Part shown: piece by piece, positions 44,465 through 54,504 of the stretch
How positions within the stretch are numbered: position 1 is the first letter of the stretch
Layout: each line of letters opens with the position of its first letter
Assembly: GCA_022647565.1 (NCBI GenBank)
Contig: JALCLA010000001.1
Location: 868,001-932,000 of the forward strand
Length of the DNA: 64,000 nucleotides
DNA from: Chiayiivirga sp.
GTDB taxonomy: Bacteria > Pseudomonadota > Gammaproteobacteria > Xanthomonadales > Xanthomonadaceae
Direction: 5' to 3'
The notes under the pieces: generated by a model
Told to the model about the DNA's origin: nothing
Database searches by the model: none
What the model saw: the letters and a program-made list of their open reading frames with translations, nothing else
Position numbers and translations under genes: made by a program

Positions 44465-45763
44465 GTGTCCGACACCAAGAGCGTAGTGCTGACCGACGCC
44501 GCGTCGAACAAGTCCTCGACGCTGCCGCTGCTGTCCGGCTCGCTCGGGCCGCAGGTGGTCGACATCGGCAAGCTCTACAAGGACACCGGCTACTTCACCT
44601 TCGACCCGGGTTTCGTTTCCACCGCGAGCTGCCGCAGCGCCATCACCTATATCGATGGCGACGCGGGCGTGCTGATGTACCGCGGCTACCCGATCGAACA
44701 ACTTGCCAAGCACTCGAACTTCGTCGAAGTGGCCTACCTGCTGATGAACGGCGAACTGCCCAACGCGGCGCAGTTCGAAGCGTTCCAGCACGAGGTCACG
44801 CACCACACCATGATGCACGAGGCCTTCAAGGGCTTCCTGTCCGGCTTCCGGCACGACGCGCATCCGATGGCCATGCTGACCGGCATGATCGGTTCGCTCG
44901 CGGCCTTCTACCACGATGACCTCGACATGGAGGATCCGGAGCAGCGTCGCCTGGCAGCGATCCGCCTGATCGCCAAGGTACCCACCATTGCGGCCGCCTG
45001 CTATCGCTATTCGATCGGCTGGCCGGTGCGGTACCCGCGCAACAACCTTGAATACTGCACGCGCTTCCTGCACATGATGTTCGAGGTGCCGTCGGAGCCG
45101 CTGGAACTGCCGCCGGTTGCCGCGAAGGCGCTCGACCTGCTCTTCATCCTGCACGCCGATCACGAGCAGAACGCATCCACCTCGACCGTGCGCCTGGTCG
45201 GTTCCACCGGCGCAAATCCCTACGCTTGCGTGGCGGCGGGCATCGCCGCGCTGTGGGGACCGGCGCATGGCGGTGCGAACGAGGCGGTGTTGGAAATGCT
45301 GCAGGAGATCGGAACGGCCGACCAGGTGGGCAAGGCGATCGAGCGTGCCAAGGACAAGAACTCCGGCTTCCGCCTGATGGGATTCGGCCACCGCGTCTAC
45401 AAGAACTTCGATCCGCGCGCCACGATCATCCGCGAGATGACGCACAAGGTGCTGAACGAACTCGGCGTGCACGATCCGTTGCTGGACGTGGCGATGAAGC
45501 TGGAAGATGCCGCGCTCAAGGACGACTACTTCATCCAGCGCAAGCTGTATCCGAACGTCGATTTCTATTCGGGCATCATCTACAAGGCGCTCAAGATCCC
45601 GACCGAGATGTTCACCGTGATGTTCGCGATCGCGCGCACGGCGGGCTGGGTGGCGCACTGGCTGGAACAGCAGAAGGATCCGGACGCCAAGATCGGGCGG
45701 CCGCGCCAGATCTACACTGGCGCCACGCCGCGCGACTACCTACACATCGGCAAGCGCGGCTAG
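44465..45763 (+). CDS. gltA: Citrate synthase, type I
   Basis: The enzyme condenses acetyl-CoA with oxaloacetate, the entry step of the TCA cycle. The 432-residue length and the N-terminal domain ([40 protein letters not shown]) fit the hexameric NADH-sensitive form of Gram-negative bacteria. Catalytic His regions are [20 protein letters not shown] and [16 protein letters not shown], with [19 protein letters not shown] between and the Asp of [13 protein letters not shown]. The start is a GTG preceded by CAGGAGAA. A PsrA-like palindrome in the upstream region may tie it to fatty-acid degradation. Confidence 0.95.
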   Translation: MSDTKSVVLTDAASNKSSTLPLLSGSLGPQVVDIGKLYKDTGYFTFDPGFVSTASCRSAITYIDGDAGVLMYRGYPIEQLAKHSNFVEVAYLLMNGELPNAAQFEAFQHEVTHHTMMHEAFKGFLSGFRHDAHPMAMLTGMIGSLAAFYHDDLDMEDPEQRRLAAIRLIAKVPTIAAACYRYSIGWPVRYPRNNLEYCTRFLHMMFEVPSEPLELPPVAAKALDLLFILHADHEQNASTSTVRLVGSTGANPYACVAAGIAALWGPAHGGANEAVLEMLQEIGTADQVGKAIERAKDKNSGFRLMGFGHRVYKNFDPRATIIREMTHKVLNELGVHDPLLDVAMKLEDAALKDDYFIQRKLYPNVDFYSGIIYKALKIPTEMFTVMFAIARTAGWVAHWLEQQKDPDAKIGRPRQIYTGATPRDYLHIGKRG

Positions 45764-45828
45764 GCCACAGGCCCCGCCAAGCGCCGGGCCTGCTGCTCCG
45801 GCGACCACGCGTGCGGGCCGGGAGACTG

Positions 45829-46476
45829 CTAGCCAAGCTGTTCGAACGCGGCGATTTCCTCGGAGGCCAACAATTCCTGCAACGCGGCGAGCGAGGCGCG
45901 GCGCATCGGGCGCTCGCCGCTGCGATCCAGGGGCGCTTGTCGCAGGGCATCGCTCGGCAGCACCGTGAGGTCGAACGGCAGCTCTTCGGCCGCGAACAGG
46001 AACACGGGGAACTCGCCGCTGCGCTCGCGATCCAGCCGCAACTGGCGCGTGCGCTCCTCGTAGGGAATGCCGCTCTCGCCCAGGAAGCGTGCCACGGATG
46101 GGGCATCATCCGAGTACAGGTGCAGGCAGACCGCGGCGTGCGCGTCGGCGGTGCCATCGAGCACGCTGCCGACCAGGCGCGGCTCGAACGCCGCAAGGAA
46201 GTGCATGGCCCGCATGCCGGCTTCGCGCCGCTGCCTGAGCCACTGGGGCTGGGTGTCGCCCTGGAACAGGCGCTGGTGTTCGCGCAGCGCTGCTTCGACT
46301 TCGCTGTTGCGCGGCAGACTGGCGTCGTCATGGATGCCCAGGCGCGCAGCGGCCTTGAGCTTGGCCTGGTGAAAATCCCGGATTCCGCTCTCGGCCATCA
46401 GCCGCGCGGCTTCGATCGCAACGCTCTGGCGGCGTTCGCGGCTGCGGGTCTTGGCGTGCTGCGCGGCATGGTGCAT
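45829..46476 (-). CDS. Conserved uncharacterised protein, possible nucleotidyltransferase-like fold
   Basis: The 215-residue cytoplasmic protein has a basic helical N-terminus (AKTRSRERRQSVAIEAARLM, DFHQAKLKAAARLGI). The middle reads FEPRLVGSVLDGTADAHAAV, then CLHLYSDDAPSVARFLGESG, recalling small nucleotidyltransferase-like domains (GS followed by spaced acidic residues). Later it reads FPVFLFAAEELPFDLTVLPS. No firm family can be named and catalysis is unproven. It converges with gltA (65 bases; a short AGGCCC/GGGCCT inverted repeat without T tract lies between) and is followed on the minus strand side by mrcA upstream, with a 114-base gap. Confidence 0.6.
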   Translation of the reverse strand: MHHAAQHAKTRSRERRQSVAIEAARLMAESGIRDFHQAKLKAAARLGIHDDASLPRNSEVEAALREHQRLFQGDTQPQWLRQRREAGMRAMHFLAAFEPRLVGSVLDGTADAHAAVCLHLYSDDAPSVARFLGESGIPYEERTRQLRLDRERSGEFPVFLFAAEELPFDLTVLPSDALRQAPLDRSGERPMRRASLAALQELLASEEIAAFEQLG

Positions 46477-46590
46477 CGCGGTCCTCCGGGGCGGTCTGTG
46501 ATGCGACGGCTCCCGGCAGGAGCTGACGCGGCAGGTGCAGCGTGATTTGACCGAGAGCGACGGCTACGCCGCCTCGATCACCAGCCCATG

Positions 46591-49065
46591 CTAGAAGATG
46601 TCGAATGCCTCCTGTTCGGTGGCGTTCTGCCCGGAGGTGGCCATGCGCGATTCAAGACGCGCGATGTCCTCCACCTTGAACAACTCCGGCAGCGCGCCGG
46701 GGGTGCCGGGTGGCACCAGCAGTCCACTGGCGGGGTTGATCAGGGCCGTTGCGATACCGTTGGGCATATCGGTCGCGGCGTCTGGCACGCCAGCCAGCGC
46801 CACACGCATGAAATCGATCCACATCGGCAAGGCCGCCTTGCCGCCGAATTCACCCGCGCCCAGCGAGGAAAAATCATCCATGCCGACCCAGGCCGTCGTC
46901 GCAAGGTGCCCGCCGAATCCCGCGAACCAGGCATCGCGATGGTCGTTGGTCGATCCGGTCTTGCCGCCAAGGTCGCCGCGCTCCAGCACCAGCGCGCCGC
47001 GGCCGGTGCCGCGCTTCACCACGTCGCGCAGCAGTGACTGGATCAGGAAGGTGGTGCGCTCATCCACCGTGCGCGGCGCAAGAAAGGTGCTGGGCGGCCC
47101 GTCTTCGAGCCCGCTGCTCGTGCGCATCGATGCGCTCCCCGCACTGCTGAGGTCGAAGCCGCCCGCGCTCCCCGCAGCGCCGCCGGAATCGCGCAACAGA
47201 CGCTCGGGGCAGTCGCGGCAGGCGCGCAGCGGATGCTCCATCGCAACCACGGTGCCGTCGCGGTCGCGAATCTCGCGGATGAAGTAGGGCTCCACCAGGT
47301 AGCCGCCGTTGGCAAAGACCGTGTAGCCGCGCGCCATCGCCAGCGGTGGCACGGAACTGGTGCCGAGCGACAACGACAGGTTCTCCGGCAGGCTCTCGGC
47401 GCTGAATCCGAAGCCCTGGATGTAGCGCTTGGCGTAGCTCACCCCGATGGCGTCGAGCACGCGTACCGACACCAGGTTGCGCGAAGTCACCATTGCCTCG
47501 CGCAGGCGCATCGGGCCGGCAAAACTCTCGTTGTCGTTCTGCGGGCGCCAGGTCTTGCCGCTGCCGCGATCATGGAACACCACGGGCGCGTCCAGCACGA
47601 TGGACGCGGGCGTGAATCCGCGTTCGAAGGCGGCGGCGTAGACGAAGGGCTTGAAGCTCGACCCGGGCTGCCGAAGCGCCTGCGTGGCGCGGTTGAACTT
47701 GTTGAGTCCGAAGCTGAAGCCCCCCGCCAATGCGATCAGGGCACCGTCTTCGGGCGACAGCGATACCAGCGCGCCCTGGGCCTTGGGAATCTGCGCCAGC
47801 TCCCACTCGCCTTCCGCACTGCGTGCGAGGCGCACCACATCGCCGCGCTTGAGCACCTCATCCACGCGGCGCGGCGACGCACGGCGGCGGTTCTCGTCGA
47901 TGTAAGGAGCCGCCCAGCGCATCCTTTCGATGGCGAGGGCGGCGCTCTGTCCGTCACCCAGAAACACGGTGGCGCCGTTGGCATCCACCTCGGTGACCAG
48001 TCCCGGCTCCAGTCCGGCGATGGCTCGATATGCGGCCAGCTCTTCCTGCCATTGCTCGGGCGTCGCGTTCTGCGGGAGGTCCACGCTGGCCTCCGCGCCA
48101 CGCCATCCATGGCGACGGTCATAGGCCAGCAGCGCGTTGCGGATGGCAAGCGTGGCTGCTTCCTGCGCCTTGCTGTCGAGCGTGGTGGTGATGCGATAGC
48201 CCTCGTTCATCGCATCCGCACCGTAGCGATCCATCGCCGCCTGCCGCACCATCTCGGCCACGTACGGCGCTTCGAGTTCGATCGGTGGTTCGTGCGGGCT
48301 GGCGCGCTCGGGTTCGGACTGGGCGGCCCTCAGTTCGGCGACATCGATGAATCCGACCTCGTGCATGCGCTGCAGCACGTAGTTGCGTCGCTCCATGACA
48401 CGCGTCGGGTTGACGATGGGATTGCCGCTGGACGGGAACTTTGGGATGGACGCCAGTGTTGCGGCTTCGGCCAGCGAGACCTGATCGAGCGTCTTGCCGT
48501 AGTAGAACTCGGCGGCCGCAGCGATTCCGTAGGCGCGGTTGCCGAAGAAGCTCTTGTTCAAGTAAAGCTCGAAGATCTCGTCCTTGCTCAGCTCGCGTTC
48601 CATCTTCAACGCCACGAGCATCTCGGTGAACTTGCGCGTGTAGCTGTACTCCGGGCTGAGGAAGAACATCTTCGCGACTTGCTGGGTGATGGTCGATCCT
48701 CCCGGGACGCGGCGGTCGTCGGTGGTCGCCAGCAGCCACAGCGCGCGCGTCACACCACGCCAGTCCACTCCGGGGTGCTCGTAGAAGCGAGCATCCTCGA
48801 TCGCAATGAAAGCTTGCTTGATCCGATCCGGGACTTGCGCGATTTTGACCGGCGTACGGCGCGTTTCGCCGAATATTGCGAGCAATTTGCCGTCAGATGC
48901 ATGCACGCTGAGGGGGACCTGGAGGCGTACGTCGCGCAGAGTCTGGACCGAGGGCAGGGTGGGGGCCACCAGCCAATACAGCACGCCCAAGGTTCCCAGC
49001 CCCAGCACGGACAGGAGCAGGCAAAGCGCGACACACAGCCGCAGGAGGCGACGCAAGCGGGACAT
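46591..49065 (-). CDS. mrcA: Penicillin-binding protein 1A (bifunctional transglycosylase/transpeptidase)
   Basis: PBP1A polymerises and cross-links peptidoglycan. The 824-residue protein has an N-terminal membrane anchor (LRLCVALCLLLSVLGLGTLG) and the GT51 transglycosylase motifs AFIAIEDARFYEHPGVDWRG, GGSTITQQVAKMFFLSPEYS, KMERELSKDEIFELYLNKSF and FFGNRAYGIAAAAEFYYGKT. A PCB-OB insert characteristic of 1A proteins follows, then the transpeptidase motifs RQPGSSFKPFVYAAAFERGF (SxxK), MVTSRNLVSVRVLDAIG (SxN) and DLGGKTGSTNDHRDAWFAGF (KTG). It is divergent from pilM, the usual neighbour in Pseudomonas and xanthomonads. Confidence 0.94.
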   Translation of the reverse strand: MSRLRRLLRLCVALCLLLSVLGLGTLGVLYWLVAPTLPSVQTLRDVRLQVPLSVHASDGKLLAIFGETRRTPVKIAQVPDRIKQAFIAIEDARFYEHPGVDWRGVTRALWLLATTDDRRVPGGSTITQQVAKMFFLSPEYSYTRKFTEMLVALKMERELSKDEIFELYLNKSFFGNRAYGIAAAAEFYYGKTLDQVSLAEAATLASIPKFPSSGNPIVNPTRVMERRNYVLQRMHEVGFIDVAELRAAQSEPERASPHEPPIELEAPYVAEMVRQAAMDRYGADAMNEGYRITTTLDSKAQEAATLAIRNALLAYDRRHGWRGAEASVDLPQNATPEQWQEELAAYRAIAGLEPGLVTEVDANGATVFLGDGQSAALAIERMRWAAPYIDENRRRASPRRVDEVLKRGDVVRLARSAEGEWELAQIPKAQGALVSLSPEDGALIALAGGFSFGLNKFNRATQALRQPGSSFKPFVYAAAFERGFTPASIVLDAPVVFHDRGSGKTWRPQNDNESFAGPMRLREAMVTSRNLVSVRVLDAIGVSYAKRYIQGFGFSAESLPENLSLSLGTSSVPPLAMARGYTVFANGGYLVEPYFIREIRDRDGTVVAMEHPLRACRDCPERLLRDSGGAAGSAGGFDLSSAGSASMRTSSGLEDGPPSTFLAPRTVDERTTFLIQSLLRDVVKRGTGRGALVLERGDLGGKTGSTNDHRDAWFAGFGGHLATTAWVGMDDFSSLGAGEFGGKAALPMWIDFMRVALAGVPDAATDMPNGIATALINPASGLLVPPGTPGALPELFKVEDIARLESRMATSGQNATEQEAFDIF

Positions 49066-49225
49066 TTCGTTGGATATCTCAGGGGTTTGCAGAACGTCTT
49101 AAAGAGGAGTATAGAACGTCCCCAAGGCCGTCGACAGGGATAGACGGCGGGGGATTTCAGCACGTCGACTGCGCGGCCACAGACAGGCATCGGGGCACGG
49201 AATGTCGTGCGGCCGTCACCCCCTG

Positions 49226-49255
49226 TTGCCAAGATGTAAAAAATCGTTATCTAAT
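49226..49255 (+). promoter_or_regulatory. Sigma-70 promoter for the pilMNOPQ operon
   Basis: TTGCCA (-35, 5 of 6) and TCTAAT (-10, 5 of 6) are spaced by 18 bases, placing the start of transcription about 45 bases ahead of the pilM GTG. The rest of the 239-bp mrcA-pilM gap shows no other strong signal. Confidence 0.65.
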
Positions 49256-49280
49256 GTAGTGGCGCAGCTATCGCTCGTAA

Positions 49281-50365
<1,085 letters not shown>

Positions 50366-50366
<1 letters not shown>

Positions 50367-50968
50367 TGGCCAAGATCAATCTACTTCCCTGGCGCGCCGA
50401 GCGGCGCAAGCAGCGGCAGAAGGAGTTCTACACCATGCTGGCCGGCGCCGCCCTCGTGGCGGTGGTGATCGGCCTCGGCGTGGTGAAGTACTTCGATCAC
50501 CTGATCGGAGTGCAGAACCAGCGCAACACGCGCCTCACCAGCGAAATCGCCCTGCTTGACGAAGCGATCAGCAAGATCGAAGCACTGGACAAGCGCAAGG
50601 CGGAATTGCTGGCGCGCAAGGCGGTCATCGAGCAGCTTCAGTCGAGCCGTTCGCAGATGGTGCACCTGTTCGACCAGTTGGTGCGCACCATTCCGGATGG
50701 CGTCCGCCTGAACTCGATCAAGCAGACCGGAGAGAAGCTGACCTTGGATGGCGTCGCCCAGTCCAATGCGCGGGTCTCGTCCTACATGCTGGAGCTGGAA
50801 GACTCGGGCTGGATGACGGCACCCGACCTTTCGATCATCGAAGCCAAGGGCACGGACAAGTCCATGCCGTATCAGTTCGCGCTGACGGTGACGCTGAAGA
50901 AGCCGAAGAAGGAAGGCGAGGCCGAGGATGAAGTCGCCGATGACGCAGCGGCAGGGGGTGCCCCGTGA
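50366..50968 (+). CDS. pilN: Type IV pilus assembly protein PilN
   Basis: This 200-residue inner-membrane protein has the conserved N-terminal motif AKINLLPWRAERRKQRQKEF that docks into PilM, one membrane helix (MLAGAALVAVVIGLGVVKYF), a coiled-coil (LTSEIALLDEAISKIEALDK) and a ferredoxin-like periplasmic domain (LVRTIPDGVRLNSIKQTGEK, LTLDGVAQSNARVSSYMLEL). It pairs with PilO to form the alignment complex between the inner membrane and the secretin. The start ATG overlaps the pilM stop, and the end overlaps the pilO start (GTGA). Confidence 0.92.
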
Positions 50969-51612
50969 GTGGTTTTAGCCTGCGCAACCTCGACACCAGC
51001 AATCCTGGCGGCTGGCCCGCTTCGGTCAAGCTGTTCTTCTGCGTGGTGGTCGCTGCGGTAATCCTGTTCTTCACCTGGTACCTGTTCGTCAAGCCGCAGC
51101 AGGAACAACTGGACGCCTTGGCGCGCACCGAGGCCGACCTTCGGATCCAGTTCGAGCAGAAGCAGGCCAAGGCGGTGAATCTGGAGCCGCTCACCCTGCA
51201 GCTGGCCGAGATGGAGAAGACCCTGATCGAGATGATCCGCGAACTTCCGAGCAAGACCGAGATGCCGGAGCTGATCGTCAATATCTCGCAGACGGCCTTG
51301 GCCAGCGGGATCCAGAACGAGCTGTTCAAGCCGGAGATGGAAACCAAGAAAGAGTTCTACGCGGAGAAGCCGATCAGCCTGCGCATGGTGGGCACTTACC
51401 ACCAGTTCGGCGACTTCGTCAGCGGAGTCGCGGCGCTTCCGCGCGTGGTGATCATGACGATGCATGACATTTCCCTGAAGCCGCGGCCGGGCAGTAACGG
51501 AAAGACCGGCGACGCCCTGGTGCTGGAAGGTACCGTCAAGACCTACCGCTATCTGGATCAGGATGAGACCGCCGCCGCTGCAGCGGCGGCCCCGCCTGCG
51601 GGAGGGCGGTAA
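50965..51612 (+). CDS. pilO: Type IV pilus assembly protein PilO
   Basis: PilO is the partner of PilN in the inner-membrane alignment complex. The 215-residue protein has a short cytoplasmic start (SGFSLRNLDTSNPGGWPASV), a membrane helix (LFFCVVVAAVILFFTWYLFV), a periplasmic coiled-coil (EQLDALARTEADLRIQFEQK) and the core domain with LPSKTEMPELIVNISQTALA and ISLRMVGTYHQFGDFVSGVA. It ends in an Ala-rich tail. The GTG start lies inside the pilN stop codon, so translation is coupled. Confidence 0.92.
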   Translation: MSGFSLRNLDTSNPGGWPASVKLFFCVVVAAVILFFTWYLFVKPQQEQLDALARTEADLRIQFEQKQAKAVNLEPLTLQLAEMEKTLIEMIRELPSKTEMPELIVNISQTALASGIQNELFKPEMETKKEFYAEKPISLRMVGTYHQFGDFVSGVAALPRVVIMTMHDISLKPRPGSNGKTGDALVLEGTVKTYRYLDQDETAAAAAAAPPAGGR

Positions 51613-51615
51613 GCC

Positions 51616-52161
51616 ATGCTGTCGAGAACGAGCTACGTCACGAAGTCTCTGGGCCGGGTGCTCCTGCTGGCCGCGCTCGCCGCAGGCGTCGCGGGGTGTT
51701 CAGCGGGAGTGGGCGAGCTGGAGACGTATATCTCCGAGGTCAAGTCGCGGCCCGCGCCGCCCTTGGACCCGCCGCCGGTTCTGGAGAAGTTCGAGAGCTT
51801 TACCTACGAAGCGCACGGCTTGCGTGATCCGTTCAGTCGACCCAACGACGGGGCCGAATCCAGCGCGGCGTCAGGACCGCGCCCCGATCCGAATCGTCGC
51901 AAGGAACCGCTCGAATCCTTCCCGCTGGATGGCTTGGACATGGTGGGCACACTCGGCAGCGGTGACGGACTGGTTGCGCTGGTGCTCGATCCGGAGCGCG
52001 TGATCCATCGCGTCGTCGTCGGGAACTACATGGGGCAGAACGATGGGCGCATCGTTGCCATCGCCGAAGACAAGATCACGCTGGCGGAATTGGCACCAGA
52101 CAGCGCCGGAACGGGCAAGTGGCTCCATCGCGACGCAGAAGTCGCGCTGGACGACGAATAG
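51616..52161 (+). CDS. pilP: Type IV pilus lipoprotein PilP
   Basis: This 181-residue lipoprotein has a signal ending in a lipobox (LAALAAGVAGCSAG, Cys lipidated), a flexible proline-rich linker, and the HR domain that binds the PilQ secretin: LRDPFSRPNDG, LESFPLDGLDMVGTLGSGDG, LVALVLDPERVIHRVVVGNY, MGQNDGRIVAIAEDKITLAE. It joins PilN/PilO to PilQ across the periplasm. It starts 3 bases after pilO and ends 18 bases before pilQ. Confidence 0.92.
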   Translation: MLSRTSYVTKSLGRVLLLAALAAGVAGCSAGVGELETYISEVKSRPAPPLDPPPVLEKFESFTYEAHGLRDPFSRPNDGAESSAASGPRPDPNRRKEPLESFPLDGLDMVGTLGSGDGLVALVLDPERVIHRVVVGNYMGQNDGRIVAIAEDKITLAELAPDSAGTGKWLHRDAEVALDDE

Positions 52162-52179
52162 GCATTGGGGGATAGCAAG

Positions 52180-54429
52180 ATGACCGCGAAGAACACGAAT
52201 CTCCAGGGAACGGGGCCGGTCCTGCGGAAACGGGCTATCGGCCTGATGGCCTGGCTCGCTTGCGCAATGCCGTTCGCAGCCGGCGCCGCGAACGTACTGC
52301 AGGACATCAACTTCGTGCCGGGAGAGGCTGGCCGGGTCGATATCACGTTGCAACTGGCGGAGCCGAGCAGCGATGCTCAAGTCTTCACCACGGACCAGCC
52401 GCCGCGCATCGCAATCGACCTGCCCGACACGCGCAACGCCGTCGCGCAACGGCGGATGAGCGTCGGACAGGGTTCGACCAGTGCAATCAGCGCGGTCGAG
52501 GCTGCCGGTCGGACCCGCGTCGTCATCGATCTGTTCAGATCGGCGTCGTACGAAACCCGGACCGAGGGCAGCAACCTGATCATCAGTGTGGCGGCGGGTA
52601 CTGCGGGTAGCAGCGATACCAAGGCATCAACTGCTTCCGCCGGAACGCAGGACCCCTCCAAGCGCATCGCCGGCTCGATGGAGCTTGCGAACGTCGACTT
52701 CCGCCGCGCCCCCGATGGTGCCGGCCGCGTCGTCCTCACGTTCAATGGCGACAATGCCGGCGCGGACCTGCGCACGGAAGGTTCGCGCGTGATCATCGAC
52801 CTTCCCGGAATCCTGGTACCGGCGGCCCAGGTCCAGAAGCTGGACGTGATTGACTTCGCCACGCCGGTTCAAACGGTCGAAGCCAGCGCCATTGCCTCCG
52901 GCGGTCGGATTACTCTCACCACCGACGGGGCCTTCGAGTCGATGGCATACCAGACTGGGAACGAGTACGTCGTGGAAATCTCGGCACCCAAGGCCGGGGC
53001 AGGCTCCGCGAACGCCGCCTCGATGCTGGCCGATGACGAGGAAACCTTCGTCGGCAAGCCGGTCACGTTCAATTTCCAGGACATCCCGGTTCGCACCGTC
53101 CTGCAGTTGATCGCGGAAGAATCCGGACTCAACGTTGTCGCGGCAGATACCGTGACAGGCAATGTCACGCTGCGACTCATCAACGTGCCTTGGGATCAGG
53201 CCCTCAACATCGTATTGCGGGCAAAGGGCCTGGACCAGCGCCGTGAAGGCAATGTGGTCTGGGTGGCACCGCAGCCCGAAATCGCATCCTACGAGCAGGC
53301 CAAGGCCGACGCTCGGCTTGCCCTTGAGCAACGCGCCGAGCTGGTCACCGAGTACATACCCATCAACTACGGCAGTGCCGAGGAAGTGGCGAGACTGCTC
53401 ACCGAAGATGCGAAGCAGAGCCAGGGCGCGCAGGGCGCGGGTGGATCAAGTGGTCAGAACCAGCAACAGCGAGGCTTTCTCTCGCCGCGAGGCAGCGTCA
53501 GCTTCGACAAGCGCACGAACACCCTGCTTCTGAACGAGACGCACGAGAAGATCGCCGAGTTGCGCGAGCTGATCGCGCTGTTGGACCGCCCGGTTGACCA
53601 GGTGCTCATCGAAGCGCGCATCGTCATCGCGAATGAGAACTTCGCCCGTGAGCTGGGTGCGCGCTTCGGCGTCAGCTCGGCTTACGAAGACGGGAACAAT
53701 CTGGTCACGACTAGTGGTTCCTTGGGAGCCTCGGCCGGCATGGCCAATAGTGCGCTGAACAATCGACGCGACGGTACCAGCAACGGGCTCCCGGTTACGG
53801 TGCCGAGTCTGACTGATCGGCTGAACGTCAACTTGCCTGTCATCAGTCCTGCAGGCGCGGTCGGCTTCACGATCCTGAGCGCCGATCACCTGATCGACCT
53901 GGAACTCTCAGCGCTTGAGACTGAAGGTCGCGGGGAACTCGTGTCGAGCCCGCGAGTAATCACCGCAAACCAGCGTCCGGCCACCATCACGCAAGGCGAC
54001 GAAATCGGCTATCAGAAGGTCAACACCACGGTCAGCCCGCCGACCGTAGACGTCGAGTTCAAGGAAGTCCTCATGGAGCTGAAGGCGACCCCAACCATCA
54101 CGCAGGATGGTCGCATCTTCCTCAACCTCGACGTCAAGAAGGACCAGGTGTCCGGAATCATCACCACGCCGCAAGGCCAAATCCCGCAGATCGCCAAACG
54201 CAGCGTGAGCACGGCAGTGCTGGTGGACGACGGCCAGACGGTCGTGATCGGTGGCGTGTACGAATTCACGAGCCAAGAGGACGTGCGCAAGGTTCCCTTC
54301 CTCGGCGACGTACCCTTCCTTGGCAACCTGTTCAAGACCAAGGGTCGTAGTTCAGAGAAGGCCGAACTTCTGATTTTCATCACCCCCAAGATCCTGGCGG
54401 TACGTGGTGCAGAGAATTCAAGCAACTGA
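52180..54429 (+). CDS. pilQ: Type IV pilus secretin PilQ
   Basis: PilQ forms the outer-membrane channel through which the pilus passes. The 749-residue protein has a signal (GLMAWLACAMPFAAGAANVL), two AMIN domains for peptidoglycan binding (DINFVPGEAGRVDITLQLAE; VDFRRAPDGAGRVVLTFNGD), an STN/N0 domain (VTFNFQDIPVRTVLQLIAEE), an N1 domain (TEYIPINYGSAEEVARLLTE) with a Gly/Gln-rich insert, and the secretin core ending FLGDVPFLGNLFKTKGRSSE, AELLIFITPKILAV. The ATG at 52180 follows GGGGGA and is preferred over the TTG at 52165. Confidence 0.94.
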   Translation: MTAKNTNLQGTGPVLRKRAIGLMAWLACAMPFAAGAANVLQDINFVPGEAGRVDITLQLAEPSSDAQVFTTDQPPRIAIDLPDTRNAVAQRRMSVGQGSTSAISAVEAAGRTRVVIDLFRSASYETRTEGSNLIISVAAGTAGSSDTKASTASAGTQDPSKRIAGSMELANVDFRRAPDGAGRVVLTFNGDNAGADLRTEGSRVIIDLPGILVPAAQVQKLDVIDFATPVQTVEASAIASGGRITLTTDGAFESMAYQTGNEYVVEISAPKAGAGSANAASMLADDEETFVGKPVTFNFQDIPVRTVLQLIAEESGLNVVAADTVTGNVTLRLINVPWDQALNIVLRAKGLDQRREGNVVWVAPQPEIASYEQAKADARLALEQRAELVTEYIPINYGSAEEVARLLTEDAKQSQGAQGAGGSSGQNQQQRGFLSPRGSVSFDKRTNTLLLNETHEKIAELRELIALLDRPVDQVLIEARIVIANENFARELGARFGVSSAYEDGNNLVTTSGSLGASAGMANSALNNRRDGTSNGLPVTVPSLTDRLNVNLPVISPAGAVGFTILSADHLIDLELSALETEGRGELVSSPRVITANQRPATITQGDEIGYQKVNTTVSPPTVDVEFKEVLMELKATPTITQDGRIFLNLDVKKDQVSGIITTPQGQIPQIAKRSVSTAVLVDDGQTVVIGGVYEFTSQEDVRKVPFLGDVPFLGNLFKTKGRSSEKAELLIFITPKILAVRGAENSSN

Positions 54430-54504
54430 TCACGCCACCGCCAGTCGCACGGCTTCGTTGATTGATGACGCAGGAAGCGATCCAGGTTCCCGGAGAGAGA
54501 CACC